From contig JAEOAD010000001.1 of NCBI GenBank assembly GCA_036365145.1, forward strand, positions 102,830,001 to 102,894,000: a DNA stretch of 64,000 nt. The letters are read 5' to 3'. The notes under the pieces are model-generated. The model was not told where the DNA came from. It searched no databases and was given only the letters and a program-made list of their open reading frames with translations. The stretch's first letter is position 1; each line of letters opens with the position of its first letter. Source of the DNA: Orientallactaga sibirica. Taxonomy: Eukaryota; Chordata; Mammalia; Rodentia; Dipodidae. Positions 22,821 to 33,231 of this stretch are shown in pieces. The position numbers were made by a program, and so were the translations under genes.

Positions 22821-23230
22821 ATGTGTTGACAGTGAACGCTGTGTCTGGTCCTCTGGGTGCCTGCTGAGCTGTGTCGGTATTGCCGCGGAATGGAAGGGAG
22901 GCTGAGAGGGAGGTGACAACTGAGGTTTCCTTCACAGTTACATCTAAGGTGGGGAAGGAGGGTGGAGGTACAGATGCAACAGGATTGGGCAGGGCTGTTG
23001 AGGACTGGATATGGGATTCAGCATAGCATTCACTCCTCTTTCATGCGTTCAGAATTTGCTATAATAAAATGGTACCCCAAATCTCATCATAGACAGACTG
23101 TATTCTCTCCCATTTCAACTTTTCTGAGATGATGACCACAGCATTGTTCCACCTGCCTCCTTTATATGACCACAGGATGCAAAGGCCAGCCTGAAAGGAA
23201 AATCTTTGGCCATTTCTTTCCTCTTTTCTT

Positions 23231-23384
23231 TTATTTTTTTTTTTTTTTGAGGCAGGGTTTCACTCTAGCCCAGGCTAACCTGGAATTCACTATGTAGTCT
23301 CAGGGTGGCCTTGAACACCTGGTGATCCTCCTACCTCTGCCTCCTGAGTGCTGGGATTAAAGGCGTGCGCCACCACGCCCGGCT
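23231..23384 (-). repeat. B1 SINE
   Basis: Antisense full-length copy with intact CpGs in its reversed head (GGCGTGCGCCACCACGCC). Confidence 0.92.
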
Positions 23385-24174
23385 CTTTCCTCCTTTCTTG
23401 ATGACACCTGGAAGGGTGTTTGGTCCAGACAGGGCCAAACTATTGTTAGTTATGACTTAAAATAACGATCCTCAGAAAGGAGAGCTGGTGTCTATGTGCA
23501 CCCTAGCCTCAGCATGTAGTACTTGCTGACCATCATTACAAATTAATTTTCTGTAGCTGCCTCCACCCATTTCTCCAGCCAGCCATGTGGAACAGGTATG
23601 GGGGGGGCACCCATTCCACCTGAGGTTCTTCCTCTGTGAAGGTAAATGACCTAGAGTCACCTCGATGGGACTGTGCAATCTCAGAAGAAGTAACTCCATC
23701 CAGCACTGGGTTGAAAGTGGGCTCAAAAGTGTGTGTGTTGAGGAATTAGGTGTATGGGATATTTAAGGTAAGGAGTGGCTCGTTTAGGCCCCCAAACACT
23801 TATCAGTTCATTACTGTGACTCCTGGGGCCCTGCAGGGGTCAGTAGAGGATGTTTTCATCTATGATACCTGCTAGGCCACCTCTGCTCTAAGGGTAGGAT
23901 GCTGCCTGTGATAAGCAAGAGCTTCTTTTGCTTCTGGCCTTGACATTGTATACCCTGGGTATTTCTGTACATACCCTATCTGCTCCATCTGCTTTCTCAC
24001 AAGGCCATCCTCTTCCTCCCTTCCTCTGGGTTTGAAAGGGTCAGGAGGAAAGGAAGTTCCAGAAAAGCAGAATAAAGCTTGGACCTCAAGGATTCCTTGT
24101 ATAATGGTATTTCCCCTCATCCAACCCCTTGGGGAATTTTTATTTTTGTGGTCTGAAAGGTTACCATATTCACA

Positions 24175-24413
24175 TGGCCAAGCACTCCTCTGCTTTCATC
24201 GGTGTACTGTGCCACACCCTGAGGCCTCTGGTGGAGGCCAGATGGGTCTCACTCTTCCACCTTCACAGGTGGAGAAAGTGAGTCTCCCACAGACACTAAG
24301 CTGTGACCCCAGGAGACCCTGGTAACAGGAGGGCAGAGCCAGGGCAGCTTTTGCTGGGTTTGAGATTCCAACTTGTGATGCTTAGAGTGTCACTCTGTCT
24401 TAGAAGCAGCAAG
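24175..24413 (+). repeat. Local direct duplication, copy B
   Basis: Second copy, 1.6 kb after copy A. It lacks about 18 bp found in copy A (around 22767-22785, between two GTG repeats) and a few more small gaps. Confidence 0.85.
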
Positions 24414-24690
24414 GGTTTAGGAGGGGTTTGGGGGTTGGGATTTGAGGACTGAGCTTGGTTTCATTGTGGCACATTCTACCACACAGTGACCTCTGCAAAG
24501 AGCTGAGTCTATTGTTGCCTGGCATCCTCAGGTGTGCAATCTGCCACACAGCTTTCAATGTCCACACCACCAATTTACTTTGAGCATCCAATGACCAATG
24601 TGGCTGAACACATTGAAGTGTATTGGGGAAAATATTTAATTAGCAGTAATGACACCTTAAGTAAACCTCACTAGCTACACATAGCACTAG

Positions 24691-25173
24691 CTACAATAAC
24701 TTCCTATTGCTCAGACAAAACACCCAACCGGAAGCAGTGTATGGAAGGAAAAGGCTTATTTCCAGTTTATAGTTTCAAGGGGAAGTTTTTATCATGTCAA
24801 GGAAAACATGGCAGAGCAGACAGCTGAGTATTGCATCTTGTCACATCAGCATGAGGAAGTAGAAAAGTGAGCTAGGTGCAGTAAATAGGGCTGGGCTTTA
24901 ACACCCCAAGACCTGCCCACAGTGACATCCCTCTTCACAAGGCTCCACCAGCTGCGAATTAACTATGAAGCTTAATTACAAACACATGAGGCTATGGGGA
25001 GCATTTTTTTTTTTCTGAGGTAGGGTCTCACTCTGGTCCAGGCTGACCTGGAATTCACTATGTAGTCTCAAACTCACCATCCTCCTACCTCTGCCTCCCA
25101 AGTGCTGGGATTAAAGGCGTGCGCCACCACGCCCGGCTCAGGGAGCATTTTATATTCAAACCATACCACTACA
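24691..25173 (-). mobile_element. Solo LTR, ERVL-MaLR-like (copy 3), split by a B1
   Basis: Related to the LTR at 33972-34332: shared AAACACCCAACC, GGGCTGGGCT-TAACACC, and AAACACATGAGGCTATGG. The element is interrupted at about 25003-25139 by a B1 and resumes with ATTTTATATTCAAACCATACC. No viral genes. Confidence 0.55.
25005..25138 (-). repeat. B1 SINE nested in an LTR
   Basis: Antisense B1 flanked by GGGAGCATTTT on both sides (about 24998-25008 and 25141-25151), so it jumped into the LTR. Confidence 0.92.
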
Positions 25174-25813
25174 GTCAAGCTATCAATGCTAAGGAGTCAG
25201 GTATTGAAGAGACATGGGGCACAGAAAACAACTTAGGTAGTGTCTGTTGTCGAGTCCTTACTCTTTATATGTTTATGATCTTAGACATATCCCAGAAGTC
25301 ACTACCTGCACACAACAAAATGTAGTAGGTGACCTTGGCATTACACAGGGTAACGAGTTCTGACTTGGTCTCTCTGAGCCTCTTCTGTTGAGACACATAT
25401 AGAAGGTGGGGGCTGCATTCAATAGGCTGCAAGTCCCTTTCCAAGCTGATGATGTCATTTTTCTGACTCCCTTTTTTCAAGTTTTTTTTATTTTATTTTT
25501 GCATTTAGAAGGAGGAAGGTGGAGACTAACAAATGCTATTTGTCCCTAGCACAAGGATGGTAGACTCCAGCTCCTTCTTGTCCCAGCTGAAAGGATGTCA
25601 CACTTTCTGCATCACCTCCACCCCATCAGCTCCTTCCCAGTCCATATTATGCTCCGTGCCTCATCTCTTGGATCAGACCTTTTTTGGTTTCCTAAAAAGG
25701 GCACGTTCCACTTTTGGTGGAGTGGGCAATGAAGCACCCAAGTCATGGCTGCTTTCTTCTGGTATTGGCAAGGCTGTCTCTGATCTGATGGTGATCTCTC
25801 TGACTTTGCCTAG

Positions 25814-25893
25814 AAACCCGGGAAAACTGTGGCGGCCATCATCCAGGACATCCATTCCCAGAGGGAGAGGGACATGTTCCGGGAAGCTGACAG
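25814..25893 (+). CDS. RBM20: Rbm20 exon 8: linker between RRM and RS domain
   Basis: 80 nt (26 codons plus 2 nt), acceptor TTTGCCTAG|AAA, donor CAG|GTGAGG. Encodes KPGKTVAAIIQDIHSQ and RERDMFREAD, the conserved charged helix just before the RS domain; the split Arg codon AG|A is completed by the next exon. An antisense Dip SINE starts only about 75 nt past the donor. A 136-codon open frame in another phase crosses this exon and is a shadow. Confidence 0.96.
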
Positions 25894-25967
25894 GTGAGGC
25901 TTTGGGTCCCAGGGCAGAATTCTGGCAGTTAGACACTTTTTAGTCTTTTTTTTTTTTTTGTCTGTTT

Positions 25968-26163
25968 AAAAAAATATTTTATTTATTTATTTAAGAGGGA
26001 GACGAGGGAGAGATTGGGCACACTAGTGTCTGTTGCCACTGCAAACAGATCCCAGATGCATGCACCACCTTGTGTATCTGGCTTACATGGGTACTGGGAG
26101 TTGAACACGGGTCCTTAAGCTTTGCAGGCAAGTGACTTAACCACTAAGCCATCTCTCTAGCCC
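25968..26163 (-). repeat. Dip-like SINE (short form)
   Basis: Antisense copy, reversed tail TATTTTATTTATTTATTT, head ending CCATCTCTCTAGCCCC. Lies close behind the exon 8 donor. Confidence 0.88.
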
Positions 26164-26177
26164 CTTACTCTTTTTAT

Positions 26178-26340
26178 TATTTTTTTTTCATTTTTGGTTT
26201 TTCAAGATAGGGTTTCACTTTAGCCCAGGCTGACCTGGAATTCACTATGTAGTCTCAGGGTGGCCTCGAACTAACAACGCTCCTCCTACCTCTGCCTCCC
26301 AAGTGCTGGGATTAAAGGAGTGTGCCACCACACCCGGCCC
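26178..26340 (-). repeat. B1 SINE
   Basis: Antisense copy flanked by CTTACTCTTTTTATTA and CTTATTCTTTTTTTATTA, an imperfect target-site duplication. Confidence 0.9.
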
Positions 26341-27870
26341 CTTATTCTTTTTTTATTAAGGTAATTTGAGTCTCGCCTTACCTCTTACCTCTTCCCTCTG
26401 GTCCTGATGAAAAGTGTTAGTCCAAAAATGCTGCTCAGGAAACAGAGAGCTATTGGACTTCCTCTCAGTTGTAACTCCTTGTTGGAAAAGAACATGGGAA
26501 AGGATCAGTCAACACCTGACCCTCTGGCACAAGTCTGTACTCTCCTGAAGCAACCTGAATGTATGTGCCTCTTCTGTTAGGTCTGGCCCTTGATTTTCAT
26601 GAAATACATGCAGAAGTAGGAATAAGAATGTAGATGGTCAAAATCCACCCAGTTCCTTGTATCTCTGGGCATTATAATTTTCCAATTTGTAAGTCTGTGA
26701 CTCAGCTACAAGTTGACCATCATCAGTCCCTTGAAGAGTCAAAGTGGAAAATAGCCAGAATGAGCAGTGGCTGTCCCCAGTCTGTGGCTCTTACCCAGGG
26801 CGGCCACAGAGGGCGCTCTAACCTCACTTTACAAGAGCCCAGGCTGTTTGCCATCTTGCTCACAGCAGCTTAGTCCTAGCAAGACATAGGTCTGAGTCCC
26901 TCTGGCACTGTGGGCTACTGGTTGTCCTACCTTTGAGAACCAAATGAAAACGCCCGTCCTTTTAGGAAATCAGGTACATGGTTCAGTTTAATAACCAGCC
27001 TTCAGAGTTTATGCACGTGTGTATATGTATGTTAATGTTCGGGCTTGGGATTTTTGCCCGTCTGGTTTTTGTTCTTTTAAAATTGTGGTTGTTTGGGGTT
27101 TTAAATGACGTGTATGAGGACACAGCAGACCACCTGTCGTTCTGTGGTAGTTGGGAATGGAGAGGATGAGGAGGTCTCGTTCTGTTCCTTAGGCAGCAGG
27201 TCTGTGTCCTTTTCTGGGCTTCAGTTTCTACATTTCAAACATGAGCAGGTCAGATTTCTGAGACCTCTTCCAAACCCTTAGATGCCTTCCTAATTCTTTG
27301 TTTTGGGGTCTCTGAGCCTGTTCTCCTACTCCTGCCACTCCCAATGATGAGCATCCCTCTTCCATACTCAGGATCTTACGTGGAAACTAGAACTAAATGA
27401 GAAGACTAGGAGCTAAGCAGAGGAGAGGCTTCAAATCTTCTAAGCAAGGGGCCCCCTAATTGGATCCCAGGTTAGACAGCTTTTCCCAGACAGGATTAGG
27501 ACAACTTCGCCACCAGTCCTCACCCCACAGCGCCCAGGAAGAGAGTCTCCTGGGGTCTGCTTGTGAGCCTGGCTCACTTCCAAGAGAAGACAGAGCTGAG
27601 TCAAGCCAATGCGGTCACCCTTGGCGATTCCTAGGAGCAGACTGAGGAGGGGCAAGAGAGGGGTTTAAGGAAAATCCTTCCTCATCGAAGGCAGGAGGGA
27701 GGACAGACTTTCTCCCGGACCATCCTGTGCACTGTTGGATTATGACTTAACATTGTACAGCTGGGTAGGTTGTGCCCCGTATATCTGCAAGAGAAACGGT
27801 ATGTCAGTGTCTGGGTGGGGTGAAGTACGGGACGTGTACATTCCAAATGCTCTTCCTTCCTCTCTTGCAG

Positions 27871-28540
27871 ATACGGCCCAGAGAGGCCACGTTCTCGCAG
27901 CCCAGTGAGTCGGTCACTCTCTCCCAGGTCCCACACTCCAAGCTTCACCTCCTGCAGCTCTTCCCACAGTCCTCCAGGCCCCTCCAGGGCTGAGTGGGGC
28001 AATGGTCGGGAATCTTGGGAGCACTCTCCCTATGCAAGGAGGGATGACGAGCGAGACCCTGCTCCCTGGAGGGAGAATGGGGAGGACAAGAGGGACAGAA
28101 CAGACACGTGGGCACATGATCGCAAACACTACCCCAGGCAGCTGGACAAAGCTGAGCTGGAAGAGAGACTTGAAGGAGGGCGGGGCCACCGAGAAAAGTT
28201 CCTGAGGTCTGGGTCCCCCAGCCCGCTCCATTCTGCATCCACTTACAAAAGTCGAGAAGACGGTTACTATCGGAAAGATCCCAAAGCCAAGTTGGATAAG
28301 TATTTAAAGCAACAGCAGGATGCTCTGGGGAGGTCCAGGAGGAAAGAGGAAGCCAGACCACGGGAGAGCAGGCACCCCCACCTGGAGGACTCAGGCAAGG
28401 AAGTTGGGCAGGAGCCCAAGGCTATTAGGGTCCCCGAGGAGGCCAAGTCCAAGCAGAGTGAAAAAAATAAAACCAAGAGACCCAATAGAGACCAAGAAGA
28501 AGCTGATGATAGAAAGGAAAGCAAAATGGCAGAGAATGAG
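27871..28540 (+). CDS. RBM20: Rbm20 exon 9: RS domain with PRSRSP hotspot
   Basis: 670 nt; one nucleotide completes an Arg codon, then 223 codons. It opens [20 protein letters not shown], with RSRSP at 27890-27904; in human this is the stretch around residues 634-638, where missense changes cause severe dilated cardiomyopathy with cytoplasmic granules. The stretch is unchanged here. Next come a Ser/Pro tract ([16 protein letters not shown]) and a long highly charged part rich in K, R, E and D ([40 protein letters not shown]), ending KMAENE. The RS domain drives nuclear import (TNPO3 pathway) and speckle location. The acceptor is CTCTTGCAG|A and the donor GAG|GTAATG. A stronger-looking in-frame donor lies 24 nt further on (CAG|GTAAGG after 28564). 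Open frames on the other strand are shadows. Confidence 0.97.
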
Positions 28541-28649
28541 GTAATGATGCACTTGTTTCCCCAGGTAAGGCAAGGCAGGCAAATGACCAGCATGACGTAC
28601 GATGATGTACATTTGTTCAGTGATGAGCAAGTGAACGTTACCTGGCTGT

Positions 28650-28795
28650 TGGCTTTGCACCAGGCACTGTGCTAATCACAATGTATCAATAATGTCACTC
28701 TGTCCTCATAGTGACCCTGCAAGGTTGGTACTAGCATAACTGCAGAGGAAGAAACTAAGGCATGGAGAACTATCTGATTTGCCCAAGAAGAATGG
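28650..28795 (+). repeat. MIR-like ancient SINE
   Basis: CACCAGGCACTGTGCTAATC followed by TGTCCTCATAGTGACCCTGC and AACTAAGGCATGGAGA, the MIR order, beginning about 110 nt past the exon 9 donor. Confidence 0.7.
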
Positions 28796-29312
28796 TTTGG
28801 GAAATGGAACAGCCAGAATTCTCTTTAGCAATCTGACCCTAAATGTCACGGGGCCTTGTTGTCCTTTCCAGTAGGGAGGGCTGTAATGGACAGGCTTTCT
28901 ACAGTCCTGTGTGTCCAGGGTGGAGTGGCCCTGAGGCGTTAGCACCCACAGAGTCTGCCAAGGGAGATTAGATCTTTAGTCCACTCCTGTCCTCCTGCCA
29001 AAAGCATCCACCAATCCTGGAAGCACAACGAGAGGTGGAAAAGGAGAAACAGGTACCACCCCCTAAATTACACAGGGTGCCCAGGGCGAGGCGTGTTTCT
29101 CTAGATAAAGGGTTTGAGTTTCATTTTAATAAAGGCACATGGCAAGCAGCTGGGCTCTTGCAGTGAGGTGCCTTCTGCATTTCTTCCATTCCCAGGGGAG
29201 TCATGGGCAAACCTTGGATACCAGGGTTGAAGTGTAACTTGACTTTCTCGATTCTTCTTGCCAAGACCTCCCGTATTTAAGTAGATGTGAGATACTAGAG
29301 GTTTAGGGGATC

Positions 29313-29538
29313 TTTTTTTAAACATTTTTTTAATTTATTTTGCAAGCAGAGAGAGAGAGAGATAGAAGAGAGGCAGACAGAGAGAGAATGGGCCTGCCAG
29401 GGCCTCTAGCCACTGCAAACGAACTCCAGATGCATGTGCCCCTTGTGTATCTGGCTTACATGGGTCCTGGAGAGTTGAACCAGGATCCTTTGGCTTCTCA
29501 GGCAAATGCCTTAACCACTAAGCCATTTCTCCAGCCCT
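29313..29538 (-). repeat. Dip-like SINE (short form)
   Basis: Antisense copy, GA tail 29349-29388, head ending GCCATTTCTCCAGCCCT. Confidence 0.88.
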
Positions 29539-30370
29539 AGCGGGTCTTTTAAGAAGCCTAATTTTTAAAATCCTCCGTGTACATACTCAGGTCACTGTGA
29601 CTCCGGGAGTTGTTGACACTAAGTCCAAATAAGGAGCCCAGTGCTCAACCCCATGAACACTGAACAATCACGAATTTGACCCCTGTTCAGCCCTCACTCT
29701 CATGTGCACGAGTGGAGTGTTACTTTGCTAGATGGCATGCTAAGCAGAGATAATCCAAAGATGAATAGGAAGTAGCCCATGTTATGTTAGAACCCAAGTT
29801 CTAAGGTGAAAATAAACCTTTTAGATAATCTCCATACACAGGAACCAAGTAGGACTTTACAGTAGAGGAGCTGCTCTGTGGGCTGCTAAGTCTGTGAGGG
29901 AGGGGAGGAGAGCCAGCCGCACATAGCAGGCGGCATTTGAGCTGGGTACTGAAGGTGGACAGAAGCCAGTTTGGTATTCTTGGTAGAAACGACAGCAGTG
30001 GCAAAAATGAAGTCAAAGCCCCTGGAGATATTCAGTGTGACTGTATCTTTGGACATAAGAAAAGAGGCTGCTTTTGTTTTTATTTAGAGAAAACTTCATT
30101 GGTTTCTTTACTCAAACTCACATAGATAAAACTTTATATGTACAACATATTAAATATGAGAAGTTTTATCTATGTGATTTTAATATATTATCTTAAATAC
30201 GTGGCAGATAATTAAGCTTACTATTTCTAGATTGATATGGCTGCTAATTTCTATATAATGTCAACCCAACACAGTACATTGGGATATATTTTTCCAAAAT
30301 TGACAGCAGAACTAAAGTTTCCCAAAATTAAATTATATGTGTGTGTGTATTTATAATTATATACGAAAAT

Positions 30371-30519
30371 TGGCTGGGTGTGGTGGTGCATGCCTTTAAT
30401 CCCAGCACAGAGATAGTAGGATTGCTATGAGTTTGAGAGCAGCTTGGGACTACAGAGTGAGTTCAGGTCAGCCTGGGCTAGAGTGAGACCCTCCCTCAAA
30501 AACAGCAATAACAAAAAAA
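30371..30519 (+). repeat. B1 SINE, sense
   Basis: Head GGCTGGGTGTGGTGGTGCAT, body ending GAGTGAGACCCTCCCTCAAAA. Opposite in orientation to the B1 upstream of exon 9. Confidence 0.88.
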
Positions 30520-30639
30520 GTCAATAATAGCAATATGTTCTGCATAAATAACAGCAACCACTCTTCCAGGTTCTGTAGTCACCCAAACACAAGGGCTGAG
30601 ACATCCGACATATTCCATTAAAAAAAAGTCAAAAGGGCT

Positions 30640-30800
30640 GGGAAGATAGAGAGCTCAGTCTGTAAACTGCTTCCTTCTTAAGCATGTGGACCTGGGTTCC
30701 ATGCCCAGAACCTATCTAAACTGCCAGGTGTGGTAGCATGCCTGTAATCCCATAGTAAGGTGCACAGCATTCCTTAGCTCAAGGTTGTTCTCCATCCCCA
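30640..30800 (+). repeat. B4-type SINE, truncated
   Basis: tRNA-like head (GGAAGATAGAGAGCTCAGTC, GGACCTGGGTTCCATGCCC) fused to a short B1 piece (GCCAGGTGTGGTAGCATGCC), the B4 order. Confidence 0.65.
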
Positions 30801-30892
30801 ACACGTATGTACATTAAAAAGAAAAAAAAACAAAATCCAGGAAACAGCAAAGTTCTGTTACTGTCATGGTACCTGGAGCCATTTGTACCCTT

Positions 30893-31043
30893 CTCTCTCT
30901 CTCTCTCTGTCTTTGTTTTGTTTTTTTGAGGTAGGGTCTCAAGCTGACCTGGAAATAACTCTGTAGTCTCAGGGTGCCTCTAACTCATGGCAATCCTGCC
31001 TCCCCAGTGCTGGGATTAAAGGTGTGTGTCACCATGCCTGGTC
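30893..31043 (-). repeat. (TC)n plus B1 SINE with internal deletion
   Basis: A CT run then an antisense B1 missing about 15 nt near its tail end (GGGTCTC joined to AAGCTGACCTGG). Confidence 0.8.
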
Positions 31044-31065
31044 CATTTTCTCTTTTATTAGCTTT

Positions 31066-31195
31066 TTTCAAGGTAGGGTTTCACTGTAGCCCCAGGCTGA
31101 CCTGGAATTCACTATGTAGTCTCAGGGTAGCCTTGAATTCATGGCGATCCTCCTACCTCTGCCTCCCAAGTGCTGGGATTAAAGGTGTGTGCCAC
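31066..31195 (-). repeat. B1 SINE interrupted by an LTR
   Basis: Antisense B1 that stops at GGTGTGTGCCAC; the missing end CATGCCCAGCCC reappears at 31551-31562 after the LTR, so the LTR landed in this B1. Confidence 0.88.
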
Positions 31196-31545
31196 TGTTG
31201 CAGTCAGGTTCGCATTGCTGGCAGAAATCACCCGACTAAAAGCAGCTTGTGGGATAAAAGAGGTTTATTTTGGCTTACAGGCTCGAGGGGGAAGCTCCAT
31301 GATGGCAGGAAAAACGATGGCATGAGCAGAGGGTGGACATCACCCTCTGGTCAACATAAGGTGGACAACAGCGACCAGAGAGTGTGCCAAACACTGGCAA
31401 GGGGAAGCTGGCTATAACACCCATAAGCCCGCCCCCAACAATTCTTTGCCTCCAGGAGGTGTTAATTCCCAAGTTGCCATCAGCTGGGAACCTAGCATTC
31501 AGAACACTTGAAGTTTATGGGGGACACCTGAATCAAACCACCACA
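31196..31545 (-). mobile_element. Solo LTR, ERVL-MaLR-like (copy 2), nested in a B1
   Basis: 350 bp; on the minus strand TGTGGTGG at the start and GCAACA at the end, TG..CA termini, with an AAAATAAACC block (reversed at about 31260-31270). Flanking GCCAC and GACCC may be a decayed 5-bp target duplication. Best preserved of the four copies. No coding capacity. Confidence 0.6.
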
Positions 31546-31573
31546 GACCCCATGCCCAGCCCTTTATTAGCTT

Positions 31574-31817
31574 TTTTTTTTAAAAAAATATTTATTTATT
31601 TATTTGAGAGAGAGAGAGAGGCAGAGAGAGAGAATGGGCACACCAGGGCCTTCAACCACTGCAAATGAACACCAGATGTATGTGCTCCCTTGTGCACATA
31701 CGTGACATTGAGCACTTGTGTCACTGAGCGTCTGGCTTGTGTGGGACCTGGAGATTCAAACATGGGTTCTTAGGCTTTGCAGGCAAATGCATTAACTGCT
31801 AAGCCATCTCTCCAACC
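31574..31817 (-). repeat. Dip-like SINE, intermediate form, with target-site duplication
   Basis: Antisense copy between perfect 12-bp repeats CTTTATTAGCTT (31562-31573 and 31818-31829). Its middle (GTGCACATACGTGACATTGAG) matches the position but not the exact sequence of the long-form insert. Confidence 0.9.
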
Positions 31818-32275
31818 CTTTATTAGCTTCTTAATCATTATCTAGAAAGTAAACATTTTAGACTAACATCATTAAAAACAGCTCTGATAAAACCTGATCA
31901 CTATTACAAAAAGATACTCCTCTTTAAAGTCACAACCTTGGTATAATCATGCAGTGAACACATGCCAAAGATTTTATTCAATTCATTCATTATATCTCAT
32001 TAACCTAAGATATAAGGGGGACTTCAAAGAGTGGGCAACCTACATAAGCAATCATGAAATGGATTTGCTAGTGTGGAACTGTTTTCCATAGAGTTCAGGA
32101 AGCCAGTTGCTTTTTCACTGGCTAAAATTCACTTGCATCTCTATGAACAAAAATCATCTGCATTACAATTAGTGGTCAGTTGTCTGCAACTTACAGAGTT
32201 ATAAAATCATGAAAGAAACCCTTGAAAAAATATGCTAGACACATGCCCGGCAGTTTGTTTTAAAGACACCCAGGG

Positions 32276-32505
32276 CTGGGCCCTGCAACAACGGGCCTGT
32301 AAGCCTAGCTACTCAGTAGGCTGAGGCAGGATGATCACAAGTTCAAGGCTTACTAGGGCTACAGAGTGAGTTCAAGGCCAACCTGGTCAATTTAAGGACA
32401 TCTTGTCTCAAAAATAATTTAAAAAGGGGAGTTTAAAGCTTAGGGTACTGTGCTTGCTTAGTATGTGGGAGGCCCTGGATTCAATTCTAGTACTGAAAAA
32501 GAAAA
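32276..32505 (+). repeat. 7SL-like monomer followed by ID-like tRNA SINE
   Basis: 32276-32420 is a diverged B1-like unit (GGCTGAGGCAGGATGATCAC, GAGTTCAAGGCCAACCTGG). 32426-32500 resembles an ID element (GTGCTTGCTTAGTATGTGGG, CCCTGGATTCAATTCTAG) with an A-rich end. May be one composite SINE. Confidence 0.55.
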
Positions 32506-32539
32506 AAAAAAGGCAAGAGGACAGAATTAAGGACATCTA

Positions 32540-32750
32540 AGCTGGGCGTGGTGTCACATCACTTTAATCCCAGCACTCAGGAGGCAGAGGTGGGTGGATT
32601 GCTATGAGTTCGAGGCCACCCTGAGACTACATATTGAATTCCAGGTCAGCCTGGGCTAGAGAGCGAGACCCTACCTAGAAAAAGAAAGAAGACAGGAAGA
32701 AAGAGAGAAAGAAAGAAAGAAAGAAAGAGAAAGGAAAGGAAAAGAAAGGA
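32540..32750 (+). repeat. B1 SINE with (GAAA)n tail
   Basis: Sense B1 to about 32685, then GAAA/GGAAA repeats. Flanked by AAGGACATCTA and AAGGACATCCA. Confidence 0.9.
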
Positions 32751-32934
32751 CATCCAGTAGTCCCTTTTGCCCATTTCAAAGTCTGCCGCACATTTTCCTG
32801 ATCAGCAGAGCAATTGAGGCACAGGAGATGAAATCAGAAAAGTGGGCAGGGTAGACTCACTTTGTGTGCCTTGTTAAGGATTTAAACTGGATCCAAGAGC
32901 TGGGAAACTGCTAGAGGTTTTTTAAGAGGATACA

Positions 32935-33231
32935 GCTAGTCCTCTGTAATCCACTGGTTCCATATTTGTTGGTTCAACCAACCAAACATCGAAAATATTT
33001 GAGAACAAACATGTCTGTACTGAACATACAAAGATATTTTTTTTCTGGTTGTTATTTCCTAACAAGGCAGGATAACAATATTTACATGGTATTCATATAG
33101 TATTGGGTAGAGAATGTGTGGGGGTTATAGGCAAATACTATGGTCATTTTATGTAAGTGACTTTGGCATCTGTAGATTTTAGCATCCTAAACAAATCCTA
33201 GAACCAATATCCTGTGGACACTGTAGAGTGA
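32935..33231. mobile_element. Tigger-family DNA transposon remnant (MER2-like)
   Basis: Blocks TTGGTTCAACCAACCAAACA, TCTGTACTGAACATAC, GGATAACAATATTTACATGG, GGCAAATACTATGGTCATTT and GCATCTGTAGATTTTAGCATC follow the order of the non-autonomous MER2 element as I know it. Old, no open frame. Confidence 0.65.

Larger units (their letters stand above)
16362..25813 (+). other. RBM20: Rbm20 intron 7
   Basis: 9.5-kb intron. SINEs cluster at 16.77-18.34 kb. Further on are a MIR (19.4 kb), two MaLR-like LTRs, an L1-like 3' fragment, and a 250-bp direct duplication (22.56 and 24.18 kb). Stretches 18340-19380, 19610-20100, 22830-23230, 23390-24170, 24420-24690 and 25180-25810 have no feature I can name. 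Confidence 0.9.
25894..27870 (+). other. RBM20: Rbm20 intron 8
   Basis: 2.0-kb intron with a Dip SINE and a B1 in its first 450 bp; 26345-27870 is without recognisable repeats and ends in a good pyrimidine tract (TTCCTTCCTCTCTTGCAG). Confidence 0.92.

Noticed and set aside
24066..24071. AATAAA at about 24066 as an early Rbm20 poly(A) site
   Set aside because: Single hexamer in an intron without a clear GT-rich element downstream; no evidence of a terminal exon.
25533..25943. 136-codon + frame across exon 8
   Set aside because: Different phase from the RBM20 peptide and runs over both splice sites.
27914..28660. Several minus-strand and out-of-phase open frames over exon 9
   Set aside because: Shadows of the exon 9 coding sequence; the + frame matches RBM20 throughout.
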